From positions 83,242,001 to 83,306,000 of the forward strand of contig CM060831.1 of NCBI GenBank assembly GCA_030762175.1: 64,000 nucleotides of DNA. Direction: 5' to 3'. The notes below the pieces were generated by a model, which worked only from the letters and a program-made list of their open reading frames with translations, was not told where the DNA came from and did no database searches. Positions 45,219-57,002 of this stretch are shown here, in pieces. A program made the position numbers and the translations under genes. This DNA is from Metallyticus violacea. Its lineage: Eukaryota; Arthropoda; Insecta; Mantodea; Metallyticidae. Position 1 is the stretch's first letter; each line of letters begins with the position of its first letter.

Positions 45219-45945
45219 GAAGCAACTTTTTGGTTATGATGTGTTCCCTCAAGGAAAGCGCTTTCCCTGTTAGTCTAAATGTTGCAGGGTTGTTGGAATT
45301 CCCAACCCTCTATGTGCATAGATCTCTGCATGCTGCAGTCAGCAATTTGGATGCAAACTATTGATATCAGAAATCCAAATATGTCTTTGCTTGTGTGGGT
45401 TTAGAGCTCTCCAAATAACCAAACAATGGTGTTTAGTGCTGTACATGTAAAAATTTGGTTATGACGAGTTCCTTTAAGGAAAGCGCTTTTCCTGTTATTA
45501 CTCTAAACGTTGCTGGGTTGTTGGAATGCCCACCCTCTATGTGCACAAGTCGGTCCTGGTGGTGTACTGGTTACCATACTTGCCTCCTAAACCCAAGATT
45601 GCGGGTTCGAACCCGGCCAGGACCAATGGATTTTTCCGGGGCGTAAAAATCCTAAGTATGGCTTCCTTCGGAAGGGAAGTAAAGCCGTGGGTCCCGTGTC
45701 ATACATTAACGGCATGAAAAAGAACCTCGAGCCTGAAAGAGAGGCCTCTGAGCAAAATTTGTCTGCCATTTCACGCCCTGAGTTGAATGGGATGCTGATG
45801 ACCTGAGGTGCACAGATCTCTGAATGCTGCATCCAGAAATTTGGCTGCAAACTATTGATATCAGAAATCCAAATATGTCTTTGCTTGTGTGGGTTTAGAG
45901 CTCTCCAAATAACCAAACAATGGGGTTTAGTGCAGTACATGTATT
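45219..45945. repeat. Tandem duplication of ~225 bp, second copy carrying a SINE
   Basis: Copy 1 (about 45219-45449) and copy 2 (about 45452-45945 minus the SINE) share AAGGAAAGCGCTTT, GGGTTGTTGGAAT, CTCTATGTGCA, ACTATTGATATCAGAAATCC and CAAATAACCAAACAATGG in order, with roughly 90 percent identity by eye. Confidence 0.9.
45548..45807 (+). mobile_element. SINE family 1 inside a tandem duplication
   Basis: Canonical head and B box GGGTTCGAACCC. It is flanked by GTGCACA (45541-45547, 45808-45814). The other copy of the duplication at about 45318 shows the empty site CTATGTGCATAGATC. The 3' end (TGTTAAAGAGCGTCC and tail) is missing, so the duplication starts right after GACCTGAG. Confidence 0.93.
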
Positions 45946-46361
45946 TAAAAAAAAAGTCTTATACCTGACAATTTTTCATACAGGATATGCCTGCAATACT
46001 TGATTCACTAAATAGACCACATCCATATGCATAATATAGTCCTGTATAATGCCATTTTATTAATGACATTTTGTTTGTACCAATCTTGACCACTCTTCTT
46101 TCCAAGCAATGCATGTCAATGGTTGATGCTGCCACTATTTTATTTCCTCTCTCTAATGCCAATGTATTCTTTGACAACTAAGTATGGTTTGAACATACTG
46201 CTCCATTTGTATTCATCATTCTGCTAAATAAATAAATGAAATGAATAAATCTGCTCAGCTGTACCAGTTATCTGCACATAGTTCAACCTTGATCAAGAAC
46301 AAATTCCATGAGGTACTTTACTGTGAAGCCTGACAATTCTATATCTTTGTCTCTCTCTTGC

Positions 46362-46558
46362 CAGTCCTGGTGGTGTAGTGGTAACCATACTTGCCTTCTA
46401 AACCCAAGACCGCAGGTTCAAACCCGGCCATGATCAATGGATTTTTTCGGGCGTAAAAATCCTAAGTATGGTTTCCTTTAGAAGAGAAGTAAAGCAGCGG
46501 GTCCCGTGTTGTACATTTACAGCACGAAAAAGACGAGCATCCATAAATAAAACAAATC
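46362..46558 (+). mobile_element. SINE family 1, internally deleted
   Basis: Head and 5' body intact; the segment from CTCAAGCCTGAAAG to GTTAAAGA is deleted, joining AAAAAGA to CGAGCATCCATAAATAAAA. Confidence 0.88.
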
Positions 46559-46679
46559 AACAATCCGACATTCTCAGTCTCATTGCCAGGTAAATGTAGC
46601 TATTGTAGACAACCTGTTTTACTTTCAGAAATATCAAACTCTTTATACTAAGAAAACGTAAGCTTTCACAGCAGGAGTC

Positions 46680-46925
46680 ATAGATGTAGCTACAATTTTC
46701 TTCCGGGCTGTTGTGCCATGGTCTGATGGAGATGAGAATTCCCGATGTTTCATCTGCAACTATGGCAGACATCTTCAGTGGCAAGGACGAAGTCACTTCG
46801 GAGAAGGTATCACTGCATCTGAAGTGTTGGCTGTCAGAGTTGCAATATTTATAGAATAGTAGCAGACGAAATGTATGGAATTCTCATCCCCAGCACACCA
46901 GTACGGAAGAAAATTGTAGTTACAT
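46680..46925 (-). repeat. Foldback sequence with hammerhead-like core
   Basis: Left arm CTACAATTTTCTTCCGGGCT to GATGAGAATTCC; the right arm (46865-46922) is its imperfect complement. On the minus strand, 46778-46747 reads CTGAAGAT, GTCTGC, a 7-base loop, GCAGAT, GAAAC. The six-base stem has one G-T pair. Confidence 0.6.
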
Positions 46926-47582
46926 TTTTATACTAAATCTGGCTCTGTTCATTTTTATATTGTGCTTAAAGCCTAATTTTCATCCCAAGCCACTGTAGAT
47001 CCATTATTATTATTATTTTTTTTTTTTTAAGGTTTGAAAAGCAAATAAATTTAGCAAGCATAAACAACAGCCCATTGTAGAAGAGGAAGCCACAGAAACA
47101 CAAATGATTATTATGAACGCTTTGTGTCAGGCCTGGAGCAATGAAGGTAAAACATTCTGGCTTTCAAAACACGCATCAACCAAGTGATGGAGTTTATTTT
47201 CACTTGATAAGCAGCTTTAGCCAGGTGAAAGTGCAGTGTGAATAAAAGGATCGTGCATTCAGCTTAAGAATGAAAATTACTTAAATCTTCCACCATATGT
47301 TCAAGATATTGTAAATTTGTACTGCTATTTGAAAGAATCAGTGCATCGTGAAATATTTTACAAATCTTTTTTTGTTTCACTAAATATTTTTTAAATATTA
47401 AGGAAACTATGTTTTTCCATAACACAGAAAATTTAAGTTTCACACTATTTAAATGCTTATCTCTGTTTATTGGATATCGGAGCACCCAGAAAGTAATTTA
47501 AATGATCATCAGGCAAAAAATATCAAAAGTTACTGCTGAAAAATTCATTAACTAGTAAACAAAAAATGTACTTATTTTATAT
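46926..47582. other. Intergenic, no feature supported
   Basis: AT-rich sequence between a foldback and the 3' end of the TRMT2A-like gene. Confidence 0.4.
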
Positions 47583-47588
47583 TTTATT
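47583..47588 (-). promoter_or_regulatory. Possible poly(A) signal of the TRMT2A-like gene
   Basis: AATAAA on the minus strand, about 208 bases after the stop codon. Confidence 0.35.
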
Positions 47589-47795
47589 TTTATCATTTGA
47601 GAACCACATGATAAAGGTTAAAAAATTAAGACAAAATACTGAACACCAATTCACCACACAAAATAAGTATTAAATGGTCAAGATATACAATAAAAAGGTT
47701 ACACTTGCAATCTAGCTATTTTAATTATAGCACATGTAAACACATTAAAATTTCATAGTATTCCACCTTTGCTGTGCAACACAAATTTCTGATAG

Positions 47796-48838
47796 TTACC
47801 GGCGTCCACCCCGCCCCCTCCTTCCTCTGGAATCCCTATTTCCTCCACTACCACCCCTCTTGCCACCTCTTGTGCCACCCCCAGATGGGCCTTTCATTCT
47901 TCCACCTGGTATTGATCCATACTGGGGATATAAATTAGCTGGAGGTCCAAAAGCTGCAGCATTTACAAGACCACGGGTAAGACCAGCTCTATATGCCATT
48001 TCTTCTCTTTCCAACATTGCTGCAGCTGTGGCTGCACTGGTGCCCATAAGCAGACCATCACCAATCCCCAGCCCTGCAGAACGACGCATCCCAAGAGACC
48101 TTGGAGAAAATGATGAATCTATTGCATCTTCCACATCACGTCGAAAATCTGAATATCTGCTAAGTGTGAGCTCATCTGATGAGAAATCCAATCGCTGTGG
48201 TCTCCGACCACTATATGGATCCATTACTGGTGGGAAGTAATCGCGCTCCATAAGAGATGCTGGCCCATAGCCATCCATATACATATCTCTGCCCCTGGGA
48301 CGCATTGGAGGTGGAGCCCTCTGAGGGTAATCCCTCATTGGAGGGCCCATCTGTGGTGGTCCCATATAACCCATACGCTGCGACAACAGTGGAGGTGCCC
48401 TCATATTCCCCATTGCAGTACCAATTGCTCTGCCCCGGTTAGGGTTACGAATGCCTCTTTGCATGACACCTTGAGACATTCCACCATGTGTTCTGACATT
48501 TGCACGCCCCCGCATTGCTGCATTACCTTTCATACCACGTCCTGGGCGACCACGTGTAGCTTTACGTACCAATGTACGTGGTGGAGGATTTTTAGCTTTT
48601 GGCAGTTTGCTTGGATCCACTCTTTCCAGCAGGATAACCATTTGAGAATGCATTGTATGAGGAGCGACATCAACAGGTATTGTCCGCACAGGAACAAATG
48701 GATTCCCAGTCATTGTATTCTTACCAGCAGGACAACACAAATCCAAGAAATTCCTTATAGGTGCCTTATGATTTGAACACACATACACCAATTTTTGTAC
48801 ACTCTCCATTTTGCGAAGCTGTGAAAGAACTTTCTGAT
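47796..48838 (-). CDS. TRMT2A: TRMT2A-like protein, last exon (catalytic-motif region and RGG tail)
   Basis: Follows a GTTTTCAG acceptor in phase 1, matching the donor at 54402. The first 100 codons finish the m5U RNA methyltransferase domain: KLVYVCSNHKAPIRNFLDLC aligns with YVSCNPRAAxxNFVDLC of TRMT2A, then NPFVPVRTIPVDVAPHT and MHSQMVILLERVD aligns with PHCEMLILFERVE. The catalytic nucleophile Cys of SCNP is Ser here (codon 48774-48776) with a Cys one position earlier. The general-base Glu is Gln (48642-48644). After that comes a tail of about 240 residues rich in Arg, Gly, Pro and Met (RGRPGRGMKGN, RGANVR-type blocks, ending RGRRGRGGRR), typical of RNA-binding RGG regions and absent from human TRMT2A. 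Stop TAA at 47796. The frame is intact over 347 codons, which speaks against a pseudogene. Likely role: RNA binding without m5U catalysis (inference). Confidence 0.9.
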
Positions 48839-49790
48839 CTGAAAACAGAGAATATTATTTTCTGTTATCACATTGAATTTGAAAATGTATTAAAAAGAGT
48901 AGGAAAGAAATTTAGAAAATACAGTTTGGAAAGATAGTTACACTTCAAGTACCACTAAAATATTAACATGGATTACTAAATCAACTGTGGTCCAATTTCA
49001 TCAACAGAATTAAAAGTTAACAAGCTGTTAGACTGCTTTAACATTCAAATAAACAAAAATTCTGTTTCATTAACCAATGTTAACTTGTTAATTTAAAATT
49101 ACTTTTTTCTTGTGTTAAATGTGTAACTAGTAACACTTTGAAAATAGAAGCTGTAAATGTCAAAATTCTATATTTGGATATATTAAATTGTTCATAACAG
49201 AGAAATGTGACTTAAATTTTTATGTAAAAGATCAATTTGTAGAAAGGTACAGAATGCAAAATACAGTCATAGGAGTGTAGATGAAATTCAAGAGAGATTA
49301 TAACACCTTCATGCTCATTTTAATATTCATTGCATGAGCCATTTATTCTATGCCAACAAAAGAACATTGAAGTGTGCTCAAAAGTCTTTAGTAATGACAA
49401 AGTCATCTCGATCCATGTTATTTGCAATACTCCAGAACCTTAACACATAAAACTAAAATTATGCTGGAAAAGCTTGGCACAACGCAGGAGTCTTAACATA
49501 CCATTAAAAAATATATTTTAACATCTGTTGATGAAACTGGCCCCATGCCTCTTAGTTTTAATAATAGGGCAGTAATCAGCAGATATCAGATCTTTGGAAA
49601 CTAAAAAAAAAAAAATGAGTTTTAGCTGCCTATATACAAGGGTTATTTTTTTCCTCAAACCCCAGATCACTCTGCTACGTGACCAGACATGCATAAGGAG
49701 ACAGATTTGAGCAATGTGCTACTACCTCACCATACGTCCTCAAGGACAAATTCAATACATTAGTTGGCGCTGAGCTATAGGCACTTAAAC
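48839..49790. other. TRMT2A-like intron, no feature supported
   Basis: AT-rich intron sequence; the left end of the following mariner may start near 49637. Confidence 0.45.
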
Positions 49791-50760
49791 ATGGCCAGCA
49801 TGATTGATTCTTCTGCCAAGTGTAAATTGAGAAGCATAATAAGTTTTCTACAGGCAGAATGTAATATTGCAAAAGAAATTCATCACAAAATGAGCCGTGT
49901 TTATGGTGCAAACTGTATATGTGAGGGTGTTGCACGTGAATGGTCTAGGAAATTTAAAGAAGGCTAAACTGTTGCTCTTAATGAAGGTGAACAAGGATGC
50001 ACGTCTGTAGCTGAAGACCTAGTTCAGTGAGTTGATTAAGTGGTTCGAGAGAGACAGAATAATCATCAGTGAGTTGTCTGTGGAATTTCCAGACATTTTA
50101 AAGTCTGCTCTGTACACAAGTATTATAGAACATCTAGGCTGCCAAAAACTTTATGCACGCTTGTTGATTTGGTTTACTTTCTGATGCTCTTGAACATCAC
50201 AGGTCATCAGTGTCCCATTCTATTCAGGGCATGAAACGGCTGACAAATTATGCCCAGAGGCCCCTGATTTCAAACGGGAGGTTCTTTTTTGTGCCATAAA
50301 TGTACGACATGGGATCTATAGCTTTACTTGCCTTTCAAAGGAAGCCATACTTAGGATTTTTATGTCTGAAAAAATCAATCCTGGCTGGGTTTGAACCTGC
50401 AATCTTGGGTTTAGAAAGCAAGTATGGTTACCACTACACCACCAGGACCCCAAAAGCTGTCTGAGGACCAGATAACAAGGTGCATGACATCAGCCTTACC
50501 CTTATCATTGGGAAGTGTTCACAGTCCAGTGTACAGTACAGATCTAGCGCTGAGTGATTTTAATCTTTTTTCAGCAGCTGAAAAAAACGTCTGGGGGTAG
50601 AGAGCCTCCACATCAACGAAAAACTTCAACACTCTGAAGCACTATATCCATATGCTGGCGGCAACCTTCTATGAAGAAGGTATTGGAAAGCTTATCTATT
50701 GATATGACAAATGTCTCAATTTTCACTGTGACTATTTGGAAAAGTAACTGTTACTGTACT
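49791..50760 (+). pseudogene. Mariner-like transposase relic with nested SINE
   Basis: ATG 49791 starts ASMIDSSAKCKLRSIISFLQ, then KEIHHKMSRVYGANCICEGV and VAREWSRKFKEG. After the SINE (50164-50449), 50510-50590 has SPVYSTDLALSDFNLF (third catalytic Asp kept) and the tail to YDKCLNFHCDYVEK-like sequence at 50700-50745. Stops throughout. Confidence 0.75.
50164..50449 (-). mobile_element. SINE family 1 nested in a mariner
   Basis: Inverted copy; flanked by CCAAAAACT (50142-50150) and CCAAAAGCT (50450-50458), a probable target duplication with one mismatch and some extra bases before the tail. Confidence 0.85.
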
Positions 50761-51232
50761 TGACTATTGGTAATAAAACCATTTTGTGATGCCTCACAGG
50801 TGGATGGAAAAAAAAAAAAATCTCGTAGATTGGGAGAAAGCTACAAAGCAGGCTCTTAATGTTTAGAAATAGGTTTTAAAAAAAAAGTATGGAGTATTTG
50901 TTAAGAATTTTTAACAGTAATGGTAATTTCACGCACATTTTAAAATCCTGAAAAATGCCTACATCATCACAATGATGGGATGACTCATTTAAAGTATGAA
51001 TAACTGTTCAAGTAAAAAAAGGATAAGTTACATAGTGCACAGTATAATTTAGCCCATTACACTTAATCTTTATACTGCTAAAATAAAGTTAAAAGTCAAA
51101 ATTAGAAAAAATGTTTTAATATGGGGTTTGATTTATTAATTATGGTATATATGCAACTGAATGAAATATTCACCACTGTAATCACTGTAGGAGTAGCTTG
51201 ATACAACAAATTTTAAAAGGTATAATTATGAT

Positions 51233-51528
51233 TTTTTTTATTTGGATTATTTACGGATGCTCTTTAACATCACAGGCCATAAGCTTCCCATTCAAATCAG
51301 GGTGTGAAATGACCCACAAATTTTGCTCGGATGCCTCTTTTTTCAGGCTTGAGGTTCTTTATCATGCCATAAATGCACTACATGGGACCCACAGCCTTAC
51401 TTCCCTTCCGAAGGAAGCCATACTTAGGATTTTTAGGTCTGAAAAAATTCATCAATCCTGGCTGTGTTCGAACCTTCAATTTGAATTTAGGAGGCAAGTA
51501 TGGTTAACACTACACCACCAGGACCGAC
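51233..51528 (-). mobile_element. SINE family 1
   Basis: Inverted copy from the T-run and GGATTATTTACGGATGCTC to CACCACCAGGACCGAC, moderately diverged. Confidence 0.9.
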
Positions 51529-51685
51529 ATAATTGTCATAACAATGTAGTACTTTCAAATGTAAAAATGAGTTACATGCGGCATTAGGAGCAGTTGCTTA
51601 GTCTTGTAAGTAGTTTGTTGCTGTAAAAATATTTTCAACTTAAATGTAATATGAGCACCAACATTATAGGAGCACACTATACCTT

Positions 51686-51954
51686 GTCGGTCCTGGTGGT
51701 GTAGTGGTTACCATACTTGCCTCCTAAACCTAAGATCGCGGGTTCGAACCCGGCCAGGACTGATGGATTTTTTCGGGGCGTAAAAATCCTATATGGCTTC
51801 CTTTGGAAGGGAAGTAAAGCCGTGGGTCCTGTGTCGTACATTTACGGCACGAAAAAGAACCTCAAGCCTGAAAGAGAGGCCTGTGAGCAAAATTTGTCGG
51901 CCGTTTCGCGCCCTGAGTTGAATGGGACACTGATGATCTGAGCTGCTAAAGAGC

Positions 51955-52000
<46 letters not shown>

Positions 52001-52015
52001 ACCAACAACAACAAA
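51686..52015 (+). mobile_element. SINE family 1, young copy with long A-tail
   Basis: Head nearly identical to the family majority sequence, B box GGGTTCGAACCC, A-run of about 42 bases followed by CCACCAACAACAACAA, and perfect 10-bp flanks ACTATACCTT (51676-51685, 52016-52025). Intact promoter boxes and tail suggest the most recent insertion in the window. Confidence 0.95.
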
Positions 52016-52025
52016 ACTATACCTT

Positions 52026-54402
52026 ACACATATTGCACAACTGCCTTTGGCATAGTGTTCACAATTTTCAGATCAATGAGCAGCAGAGTATAATATTAAA
52101 ATTTTTAAATTATTTCAGTGTCTATATAGTTTATACTGCACAGGAATTGAAGGAGTTTTAGTGAATATGCCAATATAAACCATCCACTTTATGAGTTTAT
52201 ATATATATATATAAAAGTTAACCTTAATTTTCTGCTAGGGAAGTTTAACTAAACTTTATCCAGCTATGAAATCATGTTTCATGTTCCATCCAACCAAGCC
52301 TGAGCGATGATAGAGTATTATTTGTTTGCGAGTTCTCAAAACTGTATTGTTGGTTTCTTTGTGGGATAATATATTTCTTCCACACTAAAATCTCAATTGT
52401 TGAAAGGAAAAAAAAAGTCTGTATTGAAAGTCTGCAACTTAAGTGAGTTCTTGTTTCTTTGGATGATAAGCTGAAATATGAGTTCTTGCTACTAAAATTA
52501 AAAGTCATTAAATTCATTTTCAGAAAATGGGTTCTAAATTGAATGTAAACATTTTTTATGAAAATGTAATGGATTTCCACTAAATTTGCAGAGAATATCT
52601 AAATAAATGGACACAGTGAATTTAACTGTTTTCAGTGGCTGAATCTTGAGCATATAAGAAACATTAAATATGATGACACATGCATTCTAAAAATGTCACT
52701 TACTATATCAATTATGCAATGTACAAAGACATGCCAGTCAGGACAATTTTGAAATAGATATAACTTTCAATAAACTTGTGTTTGCACATCCTCAATTCAA
52801 CTTTTCTAACACTTTCTCAGAACTTATATATGTCATTCTACTTCTGTGTTACACAAGTCACTGTGAAAGTATTCACAATGCATTTCCCCTAATATCAGTT
52901 CAATGGACAAATAAATGAAATCATGTGCTAATAGAATCAGTCAAAGGTATCATGGATAAATATAATTTAAAGGATAAATCCTGTGAACATTTTCATAGTT
53001 ACTTGCTAAAAGACATAAGTTCATCTCTTCAGGCTTTTCTGCACAAAGTGCACTTACTGATATGTGCCACTATAATACTGTTTAGGCAACCAATGTGCAG
53101 TTCAAACTTTTTGATGTTTGAGGTGCATCCACTAATATAGCACTAGCAAATAGAGGCAGTGAGAGGTTGCCTGGAATGCAGCCTAACACTTGTAAAACTC
53201 GAAAAATAATTATTACGTAAGTGCATGATTATTTCATATTATGGAAAAGTAACAAGTATCTACAATAAAAAGTTACATTCTTCTAAATAAGTAAAAAAAA
53301 AAAGAACAATATTTTACACATAGTGGTTCGAGTTTTGTCTTATTAATTTATAGCTATCTTTTGAATGTTTAAACTGAAACTTTTATTATAGATATACTTA
53401 TAATAGTGATAAAATACATTGCTGGCATATTATTTTATTTTTAATGTTGTCATAGACATAATTATAATTTTCGAATGTCTAATTCTCTGAATGGAAATAA
53501 GTTATCCCATAAGCTTTCCTTGCCTAGTAATTTTCGATTATATTAACACAACTCACCAGATGTATACCAATGAAAAACGGAGAAATATACTTCAAATGAA
53601 ATAAATTACATTGAAGAATCAAACTAAATAGTTGAATTTACATTCTTTATTCAAACTGCTGTTTCCAGACTTGCCCTGCTCCAAGACAGATTACAAACTG
53701 CTAAAAGAAGTATTCAAAGCTCACAGTTCAAGAAACACTGTTTTGCATGAAAGTCATGCATTGTTCGAAGCAACCCTCTAACAGGTTAAGACCATATACA
53801 GAATGTCAGGTAGATAAAAGAATATAATTGTAACATTGTCCAGGTTGAGGCAATAACAGAACTGAAATGAGCAGTGAAGAGATGTAGGCACCTCAGTTGT
53901 GAGTTAAACTTCAGCATAATACTGCTGTTCAGTTCTTTCAATGGAACTTGAAACTGTCTCTGGAGACCCCAGTCTTTTGGAAAAATAGAAACTGAAAAAC
54001 CAACATCCAATAATCACTGTAAAACTAGAATTAATTTTTGAAAAGTCTTAAGGATTTGTTACATAAGCAATATTCAATTTAGTTTCTTTTATTAACAATA
54101 TTTGAAACATTTATAATTTTGAATGGATAACCTGATAGTAGTTTTAATAGAAAAAAATCACAAATATTATACCTATTACCCATAATGCATGCTGCTAAAT
54201 TGGTACAATACTGGGATAAAATATAAGTAACATTAAAGAAAGAACATAATTCAATGTGATTTATTAATCCATTTAGTGTTCACTTCAGGGAAATATTAGC
54301 TATGCAACCAGCTTATACATTGGGCAACATTCAGCCATATGATTCATTTTTATAAACATTAAATTAATACTATATTGCCAAAAAATAAACAAGCTAACTT
54401 AC
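52026..54402. other. TRMT2A-like intron, no feature supported
   Basis: AT-rich intron. A (TA)n tract lies at 52199-52213. No repeat family or gene was recognised. Confidence 0.5.
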
Positions 54403-54595
54403 TTAGCCCAGTTCTTGGGGGATCCAAAATTGGCACAACATTTTTCCCTTTTATTTTATCCCCTAAAGTGGGAAGAACATCTTCAACCCGGCCAGCAATG
54501 AACTCGCAGTTTGTAATTTCATTCTTTGCTGCATTAACCTTTGCATCCTCAACATTCTGCTCCAAGTATTCTATTCCAATTACTTGTCCACATTT
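54403..54595 (-). CDS. TRMT2A: TRMT2A-like protein, SAM-domain exon
   Basis: Acceptor TTTTCAG, donor GTAAGT; phase 0 in, phase 1 out, 193 bases. It encodes KCGQVIGIEYLEQNVEDAKV (motif II, the acidic residue after beta-2 that binds the SAM ribose), NEITNCEFIAGRVEDVLPTL (motif III/N-C-F pattern), and VPILDPPRTGLS, the DPPR(T/A)G motif whose Asp contacts the target uracil in TrmA-type enzymes. All of these are kept in canonical form, in contrast to the next exon. Length and spacing are normal for the family. Confidence 0.93.
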
Positions 54596-55354
54596 CTGAA
54601 AAGAAAATGGATGTATACAGTTATAAATTAACTTATGACAAAATTATTCAATGTATATAGTAAAAGTTGAAGGATCTGTTCAATATGAATTACATATACT
54701 GCAATAAAGCAATATATTATAAATATACTGTAACATTTTGTAAATGCATATCAAGAATATATTTGCTTCGGAGATATAATAAAGTTGCGCATTTACATGA
54801 AGTCTTATAGTTTATTTCATGTTATTTATACGACATATTTCATGGAATTTCTTTAGCATTAACAGACACAGAATGCCAATGCTCAAAATAAATTACAATG
54901 TACAAAAATCACACACACTTAATTCTGCTTATGTGCAAATAAAATCATGCCAACGAAAAGTGCTAATGTACGTTTTTAAGGATTTTGAAGCCTCTGAAGC
55001 TAGTTAATTATGTTATTTAGAAATTCATTATTTTCGTATATTTTAATGCACTGATTTTTACCTATTATGCTCTACAGTACCCGTAGTTTCTTCTGTTTGG
55101 AGTGCAGTTCAACTGTACTGGTTGACAAGCAGTTTTAACTATTGTTACAGTATGTTTCAAATGCCTAGTTTATGGTCTCCATCAGTCTAATCTCAAGTGT
55201 ACATTTAAAATTCTCTTTTGCCAATATTAGAGATGGAGAGGCAACATGCATCTTTAAGAAATTATGTGCTATTATATTTTAAAATACAAAGGTCAGCTTA
55301 CTAATAATGTATGTCTCACAGCATAATAAAACAGATAAGTTAAAATTAAAAATA
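54596..55354. other. TRMT2A-like intron, no feature supported
   Basis: AT-rich intron sequence. Confidence 0.45.
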
Positions 55355-56660
55355 TTACACAAGGTATGATTGAAAGTTTTAAGACTGAAGCTGCCACTGC
55401 TCAAGTTATTGATTTGATTTATTTACGGATGTGTTTTAGCATCTCAGGTTATCAGCACCCCATTCAATTCAAGGCATGAAACAGCCAATCAATTTTGTGC
55501 AGAGGCCTCTTCTTTCAGAAGGAAGCCACACTTAGGATTTTTACACCCAAAAAATCCATCAACCCTGGCCGAGATTGAACCTGTGATCTTGGGTTCAAGA
55601 TGAAAGTTATAAATAGGCCCACTGCTCAAGGGTTGGAGGTAGAGTGATATGCACGTTATGAAAAGAATGATTTGTCATTGAAAAGGTGTAAAACTTTTCT
55701 ATGCTCTACTTTTATTTAGTTCAGGGTTGTTGAACATGTGTTATGGGGCTGTTGGTGAATTTTTGTGTGCATAAAATTGGAACAATGTGTTTACTTAAAA
55801 TTTTACTGTAATGGAAAGTTGTCTCTACACTGTTAAAAGTTGGCTTTGAGGATAAGTGTATAATCAGGTTACCAATTCTCTGCTACAAGAGATTTAAAAC
55901 AGAAATTGAATCAGTTGAGGATGACCCCCAGTCTGATCAACCTTCCACTTAAAAAAGGGACACCAACATTGCCAGAGTTTGAGTTTTGATGAATTCTGAC
56001 AGTCCTCTTACCATGAAAGAAATGGCAAATGAATGTCATTTGACTTTTTATGCAGTTTAGTCAATTTTAATTAATGATTCAAATATGCACTGCATTTCTT
56101 CAAAATTAATTCCAAAATTACTGTCTGAAGAGCAGGAGCATCGCATTCAGGTGTGCCAGGAATTAACCAATAGGGCCTTTGAAGGTGATGAAACATTGGT
56201 TTATGGCTATGACCCAGAAACTAAACCAAAGTCTTTGTTGTGCAAGAGTTCAGATTTGCCGCAACCAAATCAATCAAAAGTGAAGACAATGCTAATTATT
56301 TTTTTTTGATTCTTCAGGTACTGTACACTATGAATGCACTGCTAGGGGAACAAACAATAAACAAGGAGTATTATGATAAGGCCAGTTCATTGGAGAGACA
56401 AGAATTGAGGTACACTGCAATAAAGTATCCGCTCAGCTGCACATCTAATCACAAAATTTCTAGCCAAATTCCCGTGTTTCTTTTAGTCCCTGCCATTTCT
56501 ACCTCTTTCCAAAATTAAAATTATCATTAAAAGGGAAGCAATTTGACATCATTGAAGATATCTAGGCAAATACAAAGAAGGCTCTTCACACCCTTAAGGA
56601 CAACTTCCAAAATTGGAAACATTTTTGGAATTGGTTTCATTCTGAGGGAGATTTATCAAA
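55355..56660 (+). pseudogene. Mariner-like element relic with nested SINE
   Basis: Plus-strand pieces: CQELTNRAFEGDETLVYGYD (first catalytic Asp region), PETKPKSLLCKSSDLPQPNQ and, around 56470-56600, FYLFPKLKLSLKGKQFDIIE-type sequence. The order is that of a mariner transposase. Heavily broken, and third-Asp block partly lost. Confidence 0.7.
55406..55618 (-). mobile_element. SINE family 1 nested in a mariner, with 12-bp target duplication
   Basis: Flanked by perfect CCACTGCTCAAG (55394-55405, 55619-55630). Internally deleted between CTTTCAG and AAGGAAGCC. Confidence 0.9.
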
Positions 56661-57002
56661 ATTTAAATAATTGCTATTTAAAAATTTTTAATCACAGCTT
56701 ATACACACACATCCTTCTGCTACAATCTTTCTAAATTCATTTCCAGTGTCAACTCATTGTTTTCCAAAGCTCCTTTGTTCCCATTTGAGTCAATCTCTTG
56801 TAAATTTGCAGTAAGAGATTACTGTATTCCAACTATTTCATTTCAAACTTCTCTTCCTGTAATTTTTCTGCATTATGCATTTCTAATTTGCTCCCAATTG
56901 GTAAAAATAAAAGTTATAGATTTCTTTTTACTATCTCTTTCATTTTTCACACACAAGCTCTATTAGTTTGTAATAAGACAATGTAGAAATCTGAATATCT
57001 TA

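Noticed and set aside
46557..46796. 79-codon minus ORF (SAIVADETSGILISIRPWHN)
   Set aside because: Lies over the foldback repeat; the frame follows from the repeat and not from a gene.
47860..48776. Plus-strand frames opposite the TRMT2A-like tail
   Set aside because: They mirror the Arg/Gly/Pro-rich coding strand and have no own splice or homology evidence.
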